Shown piece after piece: positions 7,701 to 11,642 of a stretch of DNA of 12,273 bases. The translations under genes and the position numbers were made by a program. The stretch's first letter is position 1; every line of letters begins with the position of its first letter. The DNA comes from an uncultured Roseburia sp. Its GTDB lineage: Bacteria; Bacillota; Clostridia; Lachnospirales; Lachnospiraceae. The DNA lies in contig CAMSEJ010000032.1 in assembly GCA_947057405.1 (NCBI GenBank), positions 1 to 12,273 of the forward strand, given 5' to 3'. Below the pieces are notes generated by a model. The model saw only the letters and a program-made list of their open reading frames with translations. It made no database searches and had not been told where the DNA came from.

Positions 7701-10618
7701 TTGCACGGGAAATAAGCGTAGACTTTATCCGCACTTGGATCTATGCCGGGTTTTAATATGAGCGCATCCTGGTCGTAATCATCTTTTTCCGTCCCATAAT
7801 TGCTCCAATCCCATACAATCTTCGCTGTCTCCGTTTCATAGTCATGACCTGTTGACGCAGTGGTTTTCCGAACATATAATTCCTGGCCTTCTGTTGCATT
7901 TGGCACTTCTTCGTCACCATAAGTAACGGTTACTCCCCAGACCTGTACGCCGTTCTTCATACATGATTTTTTCACGTATCCGGCTTCCGGATCTGTAATT
8001 GCTTCATATGCCAGGGTTACAGCTACTTCATTGCTGCCATCTGCAGGAGCGGTTGTTACACCTGTCCTGGCATCGTCTCCTCTGGTGCATTCCAGAATGA
8101 CTTTTACGGTATCGTTAGGTACCTCACTGCCAACGTCTCCTGTTGTTCCGTTATCACCCCATAAAATAGATGTCACCACATATGCATGGCCTAACGCTGC
8201 AACTGTAGTTGATGTTCTTCCGTCAACATCATAAAGGTTCTTGATTCCACCTGTTTCATGTGTATTGCAGGTAATCTTGATGTCATAAACAGCAGTTCCC
8301 GGTTTTGTACAGGTGGCTGCTTCGTAATCACTGGTTTGGTCATTTAATGTAATCGTCATTTTGCCGGTTACATCCGTGATTGTAGAGCCCTCTGCCTTAT
8401 ATGAACCCGTGCTGCCGTCCTCTGATTCAAATATAATTTCTTCTCCGCAGATTTTACATGTCATAGTAGCGGACAAACCTTGTGTGATATCCTTATTAGT
8501 GTTTGTATCCGTCCATTCTATACCATCCGGCAATATTTCAAATTCGTGGTTTATAACCGCTTGTTTTTTGACAAAACCGTTGTAAGTAATCGGATTTATA
8601 CCGTCATACTCCTCGTTATATCCGTAGGTTCCGTCTGCTTTTTTGAAAACGGCACGCCGATCAAATGCCACTTTTGTCGGATAGGATAACTCTGCTTTTT
8701 CACCGCAAGTTTTTCCATCAGTGTCAGGTTTTTCGTAAGATCCTCCTGACTCAACCGTTAAACCGCGCATTACCACTGTTGCCTTACAGGTCCTACATTC
8801 GAATGTTGCCTTTGCCGGCCCGATCTGTAATTCGCTTTCCCAATCAAACTCAGGCTGTAAAAACAGATGACCCAATGCGTCGATTTTGGTATCGCTTTCT
8901 TTTTCGATTGCAGATGTGCCATCGCCATCCCAGAATTTTTTTCCGCATTTTCCGCATTCAAAATATGCATGGTTACCGTTTGTGTCACAGGTTGCTGCTA
9001 CGGCGCTGACGCGCTTTAATTCATGTCCCTGTCCACTTACCTCTATTTCTTTTTCCCCGGAACGGGCAAGCTCCTGCTTGGTGTTTTTATCCAGGTATAT
9101 GGCAACAAATTTGATTTTTCTTCCACCGCAGGAAATGGTGTCTTTCTCCGGATCGAAGGTTTCTGAGTCAGCTAATACGACTTTCATTTCCGCAGCCGTC
9201 TTATCAAATGATTTACTGCAAACTTTACAGGACGTATTTTCTTCTATTGTAACCTGCGCCGGTTCAAACGTTAATTTATTGTTTTCATCTGCTGCAGGTT
9301 TAAATTGAGTCCATACGAATTTAAATTCAAAATCATGCTTATCGCGTTTTGGCATCTGCACGATTTTAGTTGAGGTTTCTGTGTGAGGGTTATCCTTCAA
9401 ATCCTCTTCTTTGGAACCTGTTTTGAATTTAGCCGTTGCGGTATAGGTTGCACTGCCGCCTTGTGTACAGTCATAGCCGGATGAAGTGGCTTTGGTGACT
9501 GAAATATCAGCCGCCTGAGCGGATTCGCTTACAGTACACCCGATATCTGTATTTCTGCATTGACGGGTCACTTTTACGCCGTTGTCTTTTCCGGATTGAA
9601 ATCCATCAACATTTAAGCCACTCCAATCGAAGGTGTAGCTGTATTTGTGGCCGTTTGGACTTTCTATGCCTTTGAGATCAGCTTCTTTTGTCCAGTAATC
9701 TGTCTTCTCTTGATACTGGTTGCCTTCCTCGGTGCCGGTATCTTTCTGGAATTTTTCAATGTCGATATAGAATCTTCCGCACTTTTTACACTCATAACGT
9801 ACCGGCAGCTTTCTTACACAGTTATTTGCATCGGCTGCGGGATGCTGAACCGGCTGGTGTGCATCTTTTGGAATCTTGAGCTCATCGGCTGTAACCGCCG
9901 GTCCATTTTTTTCTGCAAACAGCCGGCCGCATTTCTCCCCATCCTTAATATTTTCATTACATACATAATGGGCTTCCATGCCTTCTACCTGACAAGACGG
10001 AGCCTTACGCCCCATTGCTGTGTATACGTGGGTATGCTCGACAACGGTTATGGTACATGTAGCTTTTATGGGGGATTCAGGAGTACTGTTGTCCGTTTCG
10101 ACAGTAACAGTTATCGTCCCTGCTTGGGTTGGCGTTATCGCAGCAGTTCCATTTTCGGGATTAGCTGTTATTTGTACTGCAGTCGGGTCGCCGTTTTGGT
10201 TTGCCAGTTCTGCTTTCCATGTTAGAATGGCGGTTGCATTTTCTGGCGTTACGGTTGCTTTTAGAGTATACGATTCACCTATGATTAAGGTTTTGGTATT
10301 TTCTCCCAGGGTTACGCCTGTCGCTGCAGTTGTTGTATCATCAACGTTTTCGTCTGCAATAAAAGACGCTGGCTCGATGGCACCTTCCTGGATTTCCCCA
10401 CATTCACATACATATGTGCCCCAGCCGGATTCGTTGGCTGTGGGAGCTTTTTGTGTTGTTTCTAACTGCCAGTCGTGATCGTGGATTTCTTGTTCAACAG
10501 CAGTGTTTGCCTGTATGGGCGCTGCCGTCTCGGCCGCAAGCGCTGTCATGTTGGTGGACAGGAGCATGTTGGCGGAGAGAGCGACGCTGAGCAGGCGCTT
10601 AAATTTCTTCAAATTCAT
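4754..10618 (-). CDS. Giant secreted repeat protein (1954 aa): BIG2 domain, Cys/His repeats, Listeria-Bacteroides-type repeats
   Basis: Exported, probably cell-surface or matrix protein of unknown function. Residues 1-28 are a signal peptide (basic MNLKKFKRLL, hydrophobic core, ALA cleavage site). Residues 100-193 form a bacterial Ig-like group 2 domain (GVTLGENTKTLIIGESYTL ... ATCTITV). From about 195 to 1655 run about 14 degenerate units of 90-130 residues, each opening with a GH-type anchor then aromatic-rich W.W, a C..C or CxxCG pair, an '(A)TC...G...Y' segment and a return to GH. Residues 1658-1740 and 1744-1822 look like Listeria-Bacteroides repeats (GYRFIAW, YYFSHW). The last about 125 residues (ending YTVYSQVEKASYNSI) form a distinct domain I cannot name. 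There is no LPXTG, SLH, dockerin or choline-binding motif, so its attachment is unclear. No Shine-Dalgarno precedes the ATG; the start is supported by the signal peptide and by the paralogue at 11620. Frame intact throughout. Confidence 0.93.
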   Translation of the reverse strand: MNLKKFKRLLSVALSANMLLSTNMTALAAETAAPIQANTAVEQEIHDHDWQLETTQKAPTANESGWGTYVCECGEIQEGAIEPASFIADENVDDTTTAATGVTLGENTKTLIIGESYTLKATVTPENATAILTWKAELANQNGDPTAVQITANPENGTAAITPTQAGTITVTVETDNSTPESPIKATCTITVVEHTHVYTAMGRKAPSCQVEGMEAHYVCNENIKDGEKCGRLFAEKNGPAVTADELKIPKDAHQPVQHPAADANNCVRKLPVRYECKKCGRFYIDIEKFQKDTGTEEGNQYQEKTDYWTKEADLKGIESPNGHKYSYTFDWSGLNVDGFQSGKDNGVKVTRQCRNTDIGCTVSESAQAADISVTKATSSGYDCTQGGSATYTATAKFKTGSKEEDLKDNPHTETSTKIVQMPKRDKHDFEFKFVWTQFKPAADENNKLTFEPAQVTIEENTSCKVCSKSFDKTAAEMKVVLADSETFDPEKDTISCGGRKIKFVAIYLDKNTKQELARSGEKEIEVSGQGHELKRVSAVAATCDTNGNHAYFECGKCGKKFWDGDGTSAIEKESDTKIDALGHLFLQPEFDWESELQIGPAKATFECRTCKATVVMRGLTVESGGSYEKPDTDGKTCGEKAELSYPTKVAFDRRAVFKKADGTYGYNEEYDGINPITYNGFVKKQAVINHEFEILPDGIEWTDTNTNKDITQGLSATMTCKICGEEIIFESEDGSTGSYKAEGSTITDVTGKMTITLNDQTSDYEAATCTKPGTAVYDIKITCNTHETGGIKNLYDVDGRTSTTVAALGHAYVVTSILWGDNGTTGDVGSEVPNDTVKVILECTRGDDARTGVTTAPADGSNEVAVTLAYEAITDPEAGYVKKSCMKNGVQVWGVTVTYGDEEVPNATEGQELYVRKTTASTGHDYETETAKIVWDWSNYGTEKDDYDQDALILKPGIDPSADKVYAYFPCKNSECDNLEDNANGPAGSINGKWALKEEAEVTLKKTEDGEEPAGCTKSGYVSYIAKLALEEDETEDDRISKEQKFFAKATGHNWDRKVTWKWEAAEAVDNIRAAKAYKLTATVKCNNIGCEYGAGEGKHPLTYTVYTDDRDVDGNSNGCRVQITKNIQPASCEKEGWESYVAKAEFADPDKSELIKFQEGTDTFSKSMVTAALGHEYVTDWMWKGIVKDENGEEKEIDIPKDYQGTVIRYTSATAITGCKNETNSVTEPAEISLDYGIIDGEKLEQPTCDKGAVAYYTAVTESGKRNVRAIEMPALGHNPGWKINPDWDEIDENTTGIKAVQGCLNEIPEDVWTNPGNYTIKDVTVAKDDTHGPTCEKGGTVIWTLLAGGQEIGTHEITTEQPVKGAHKIDVKWETLKAVDRDADGIVTYEVEGALTCAYDAKHSKKVLLEAVAELGTADCLTPPQGSVAYTLTPVKQEETKDGATSMTDIAKEDLAKMVIIGGSAQSRPYGNTNAHGDNEVFYRITAKTSDNCSETSYPLHYRCRHCGKTYRNSSATEEINVSMQAQGHLYGDPAFRWSEDGTKVQAVFTCTRSNCPDKTNEAIGHPHTREFWAQIDGQKFVDKKPECSASENNGGKGIAYYPVKIDLSGEEDKQGFTTLVYSVDAGVELPPVLHNFVEKDGKMQCQWCGAKADSLVQITFKGLNRTISEKWLERSTTSADLRLAIPAAPNQVGYRFIAWELNGAEYATQSTLANALYTQYTASNDPIVVSAKYEAIRAQGSVQVIYAFGDQTEEKAAQSGDIGVNLPVKAEAAILRDNQTYYFSHWSSNQEGTDTLGTGLSYEVFINKEGQKNVYAIYTTEQPEEQEKLLVALSDKYVTPASAANPKNKISFTFTISGLEESGFEFVDSGILYDTKDAANATAKTLNLENADAKKLVLNGVKTNTITVGVSETGKLIAVRGYLRYTDGNEIYTVYSQVEKASYNSIVNGN
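5639..10036 (-). repeat. Coding array of about 14 degenerate Cys/His repeats in the giant protein
   Basis: Anchor histidines are seen at residues 195/197, 324, 428, 532, 584, 691, 811, 925, 1054, 1177, 1280, 1370, 1532 and 1638, most as ALGH, ATGH, STGH or AQGH. Between anchors come paired cysteines such as YECKKCG, YFECGKCGK, FECRTCK, MTCKICGE, YRCRHCGK and MQCQWCG. The pattern resembles the 'ATC...G....C..CG......ALGH' repeats I know from gut Firmicute surface proteins. Some units have lost one cysteine or the GH, showing long divergence rather than recent tandem copying. Confidence 0.8.
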
Positions 10619-10632
10619 ACTGTGGATTTTTT
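10596..10632. repeat. Left arm of 37-bp inverted repeat spanning the giant gene's start codon
   Basis: Read on the minus strand it begins AAAAAATCCACAGT, then ATG and the first eight codons of the giant gene. It matches 11606-11642 on the plus strand at 36 of 37 positions. Part of the match is expected from gene duplication, but it continues without a break 14 nt into untranslated sequence. Confidence 0.85.
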
Positions 10633-10698
10633 GAGGGGGATGAGAGGGATTGAAGGGTTTAAGGGAAATGCGGAAGATGTTATTTGTTGGAAATGTTG

Positions 10699-10727
10699 TT
10701 GTATTTTATGTCGGATTATGATAGTAT
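10699..10727 (+). promoter_or_regulatory. Promoter of toxin-like peptide, copy 1
   Basis: TTGTAT (10699-10704) and an extended -10, TGATAGTAT (TAGTAT at 10722-10727), are spaced by 17 nt. Transcription would start near 10734, giving a leader of about 100 nt before the ATG at 10836. The same arrangement is preserved in copy 2. Confidence 0.7.
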
Positions 10728-10745
10728 TTTTCCAGGTACTGCCAA
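10718..10745 (-). promoter_or_regulatory. Possible divergent promoter for the giant gene, overlapping the toxin promoter
   Basis: On the minus strand TTGGCA (10745-10740) is followed after 16 nt by TATCAT (10723-10718), each five of six to consensus. A start near 10711 would give a leader of about 93 nt to the giant gene. It overlaps the plus-strand toxin promoter almost completely, so the two could not be used by polymerase at once. I saw no better minus-strand promoter between here and 10619. Confidence 0.4.
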
Positions 10746-10759
10746 GATGGTAGGCGGTT

Positions 10760-10830
10760 AGCCCTCCCCGGAGGGACTGTGACCCTCCGTTTACATAGAA
10801 ACCCGTTTGGGAATCTGGGAAAGGAGGGCT
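10760..10830 (+). promoter_or_regulatory. Ribosome-site-sequestering leader of toxin-like peptide, copy 1
   Basis: AGCCCTCC (10760-10767) is perfectly complementary to GGAGGGCT (10823-10830), which contains the ribosome site. In between, CGGAGGG (10769-10775) pairs with CCCTCCG (10783-10789), and this local hairpin is compatible with the long-range one. Alternatively 10762-10767 can pair with 10770-10775, leaving 10783-10788 to cover the ribosome site. Both folds close it, as is known for full-length mRNAs of type I toxins that need processing before translation. Confidence 0.7.
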
Positions 10831-10835
10831 GAGCC

Positions 10836-10934
10836 ATGGATATTATGGAACTGATTGCAGTGTTGAGTTTCGGCTTGACATGCTTTGGAATCGGATACTC
10901 CTTTGGTAAGGATATTAATAAGACACAGAAATAG
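10836..10934 (+). CDS. Type I toxin-like one-helix peptide, copy 1 (32 aa)
   Basis: The ORF reads MDIMELIAVLSFGL, continues through TCFGIGYSFG, and ends in the polar, basic tail KDINKTQK. One predicted transmembrane helix spans about residues 5-24. AAGGAGGGCT lies about 8 nt before the ATG. Short length, a single hydrophobic helix, a charged tail, a long structured leader and an antisense promoter beyond the stop together match membrane-acting type I toxins of Firmicutes (the TxpA/BsrG/Fst style). I cannot assign it to a named one. The second start at codon 4 is less likely given ribosome-site spacing. Its copy-2 paralogue shares LIAV, TCFG, GY and NKTQK. Expected action, by analogy only: insertion in the cytoplasmic membrane when freed from antisense control. 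Confidence 0.72.
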   Translation: MDIMELIAVLSFGLTCFGIGYSFGKDINKTQK

Positions 10935-10966
10935 CCGCCCCGGTCTGGAAAACTGAGCGACTATTT
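10929..10966 (-). terminator. Hairpin overlapping toxin stop codon, copy 1 (likely antisense terminator)
   Basis: AAATAGCCGC (10929-10938) pairs with GCGACTATTT (10957-10966), ten positions with one irregular pair, around an 18-nt loop. The toxin's stop codon is inside the left arm. On the minus strand the run TATTTCTGT follows, a modest T-tail. Confidence 0.55.
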
Positions 10967-10986
10967 CAGTAAAATTGTTTTTGGGA

Positions 10987-11009
10987 CTAACCGTCTATCG
11001 GTAGCACCC
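10987..11009. other. Invariant 23-nt block in the sense/antisense overlap, copy 1
   Basis: This block is identical to 11464-11486 although its surroundings differ between copies. It contains a small hairpin, ACCG-TCTAT-CGGT, flanked by CTA/TAG. Its position in the overlap of both RNAs suggests a first-contact (loop-loop) site. From memory, similar CTAACCG...CGGTAG blocks occur downstream of holin-like toxin ORFs in other Firmicutes. Confidence 0.55.
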
Positions 11010-11010
11010 T

Positions 11011-11041
11011 GGGCATCTGCCTTTGGCAGATGTCCTTCTTT
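11011..11041 (+). terminator. Terminator of toxin-like mRNA, copy 1
   Basis: GGGCATCTGCC (11011-11021) pairs with GGCAGATGTCC (11025-11035) with a 3-nt loop and one weak pair, followed by TTCTTT. It ends the sense transcript just short of the antisense start site. Confidence 0.8.
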
Positions 11042-11047
11042 ACGTCT

Positions 11048-11076
11048 AATGTACCATATTAACCCCCAAATATCAA
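11048..11076 (-). promoter_or_regulatory. Antisense RNA promoter, copy 1
   Basis: TTGATA (five of six to consensus) and the extended -10 TGGTACATT are separated by 17 nt on the minus strand. The -10 lies 13 nt beyond the end of the sense terminator stem. In copy 2 the corresponding distance is 14 nt, although the base sequence differs. Confidence 0.6.
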
Positions 11077-11172
11077 CTATATTTTGGGATTGATTAAATA
11101 CCGTAAAGCTTTTAGAGAGGAAATTAAAGGAAGTGAGGGAAATGCAGAATATATTATTTGTTGGAAATGCTG

Positions 11173-11201
11173 TTGTATTTTATGTCGAATTATGATAGTA
11201 T
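11173..11201 (+). promoter_or_regulatory. Promoter of toxin-like peptide, copy 2
   Basis: TTGTAT (11173-11178) and TAGTAT (11196-11201), spaced by 17 nt with an upstream TG, repeat the copy-1 promoter; only one base in the spacer differs. Confidence 0.7.
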
Positions 11202-11233
11202 TTTTCCAGGTACTGCCAAGATGGTAGGCGGTT

Positions 11234-11304
11234 AGCCCTCTCCGGAGGGACTGTGACCCTCCGTTTACATAGAAACCCGTTTGGGAATCTGGGAAAGGAG
11301 GGCT
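11234..11304 (+). promoter_or_regulatory. Ribosome-site-sequestering leader of toxin-like peptide, copy 2
   Basis: AGCCCTCT (11234-11241) faces GGAGGGCT (11297-11304). The single C-to-T change relative to copy 1 turns a G-C pair into a G-U pair, so pairing is preserved. The local hairpin CGGAGGG/CCCTCCG (11243-11249/11257-11263) is unchanged. Confidence 0.68.
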
Positions 11305-11310
11305 GAGTGG

Positions 11311-11415
11311 ATGTTGACTATCGAAGGACTTATTGCAGTAATTAGTTTGTGTGTTACTTGCTTCGGTCTGGGATATGCCATCGGAAGCAAGGATAATAAT
11401 AAAACGCAGAAATAG
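11311..11415 (+). CDS. Type I toxin-like one-helix peptide, copy 2 (34 aa)
   Basis: The ORF begins MLTIEGLIAVISL, passes through VTCFGLGYAIG and ends SKDNNKTQK before TAG. The hydrophobic helix covers about residues 7-25, and the tail is polar and basic as in copy 1. About 21 positions are identical to copy 1 when aligned with two short gaps, and changes in the helix are conservative (L/I, F/L, G/C), as expected if membrane insertion is selected. GGAGGG lies about 8-9 nt before the ATG; a GTG at 11307 is in another frame. The same type I toxin interpretation applies, and the same limit: it rests on architecture, not on a named family. Confidence 0.72.
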   Translation: MLTIEGLIAVISLCVTCFGLGYAIGSKDNNKTQK

Positions 11416-11446
11416 CCGCCTCGGTCTGAATAACTAAGCGGCTATT
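11410..11446. terminator. Hairpin overlapping toxin stop codon, copy 2
   Basis: AAATAGCCGC (11410-11419) and GCGGCTATTT (11438-11446 and one base before) form a perfect 10-bp stem around an 18-nt loop. A/T tails exist on both sides, so it could stop the antisense RNA and partly the sense RNA. Confidence 0.55.
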
Positions 11447-11463
11447 TTAGCAACTTTTTTAGG

Positions 11464-11486
11464 CTAACCGTCTATCGGTAGCACCC
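11464..11486. other. Invariant 23-nt block, copy 2
   Basis: Identical over all 23 positions to 10987-11009, while flanking sequence differs. It folds as the same small ACCG/CGGT hairpin. Confidence 0.55.
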
Positions 11487-11488
11487 GA

Positions 11489-11515
11489 GGCATCTGTTCC
11501 CAGCAGATGCCTTTT
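11489..11515 (+). terminator. Terminator of toxin-like mRNA, copy 2
   Basis: GGCATCTG (11489-11496) pairs perfectly with CAGATGCC (11504-11511), 7-nt loop, then TTTT. The loop side differs from copy 1 while the outer stem is kept. Confidence 0.8.
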
Positions 11516-11524
11516 CTATAGTTT

Positions 11525-11553
11525 ACTATATCACAATAACAAAAATAAAACAA
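11525..11553 (-). promoter_or_regulatory. Antisense RNA promoter, copy 2
   Basis: On the minus strand TGATATAGT (TATAGT at 11530-11525) is an extended -10 with a 17-nt spacer to TTGTTT (11553-11548), a poor -35. The -10 sits 14 nt from the sense terminator stem, almost the same as in copy 1. Confidence 0.45.
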
Positions 11554-11605
11554 TTACCATTTTACCCCAATAATAAAATTCTCTGATATTGTTCCAATTC
11601 TCTTA

Positions 11606-11642
11606 AAAAAATCCACAGTATGAATTTCAAGAAATTTAAGCG
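11606..11642. repeat. Right arm of 37-bp inverted repeat spanning the second surface gene's start codon
   Basis: Inverse copy of 10596-10632 with a single difference (third codon TTC here, TTG there). Divergence begins right after the eighth codon on the coding side. On the upstream side the sequence is no longer alignable beyond the A-run. Confidence 0.85.

Larger units (their letters stand above)
10660..11041 (+). repeat. Tandem duplicated type I toxin-like module, copy 1
   Basis: This unit corresponds to 11134-11517 at an offset of about 475 nt. The promoter-to-ribosome-site part (10663-10830) differs from copy 2 at about six positions in 168. The peptide ORF is clearly more diverged, and the region after it is conserved only in blocks. 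The tandem arrangement points to an old duplication with strong constraint, or repeated correction, on the leader. Confidence 0.85.
10925..11041 (-). ncRNA. Predicted antisense (antitoxin) RNA, copy 1
   Basis: A minus-strand promoter (TTGATA 11076-11071, 17 nt, extended -10 TGGTACATT with TACATT at 11053-11048) would start an RNA near 11041. It would run back across the sense terminator and the conserved 23-nt block to the hairpin 10929-10966, which overlaps the toxin stop codon. That hairpin's odd pair is G-U in the antisense RNA but A/C in the sense RNA, favouring termination of the antisense transcript. Expected length is about 110-120 nt, overlapping the 3' end of the toxin message. The promoter is seen; the RNA is inferred. 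Confidence 0.6.
10935..11310. other. Intergenic stretch between the two toxin-like ORFs
   Basis: No further protein-coding gene is visible. The stretch holds, in order, the copy-1 overlap region and sense terminator (to 11041), the copy-1 antisense promoter (11048-11076), an AT-rich spacer without clear features (about 11077-11133), then the copy-2 promoter and leader (11134-11310). Confidence 0.7.
11134..11517 (+). repeat. Tandem duplicated type I toxin-like module, copy 2
   Basis: This copy keeps all elements of copy 1 in the same order and spacing: promoter, anti-ribosome-site leader, one-helix ORF, stop-codon hairpin, invariant 23-nt block and sense terminator. The loop and stem bases of the two 3' hairpins differ from copy 1. 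Confidence 0.85.
11405..11518 (-). ncRNA. Predicted antisense (antitoxin) RNA, copy 2
   Basis: A minus-strand extended -10 promoter at 11525-11553 would start an RNA near 11518 and run to the hairpin 11410-11446 over the toxin stop codon, about 105-115 nt. The layout matches copy 1, but the -35 box is weak. Inferred, not shown. Confidence 0.5.

Noticed and set aside
9647..10225. 192-codon plus-strand ORF with membrane-like stretches
   Set aside because: Antisense shadow of the Cys-rich N-terminal region of the giant protein; its apparent hydrophobicity comes from the complement of charged codons.
10660..11517. CRISPR array or insertion sequence as the explanation of the direct repeats
   Set aside because: Only two long (about 380 nt) units with internal ORFs and terminators, no short repeat-spacer pattern, and no transposase or terminal inverted repeats on each unit.
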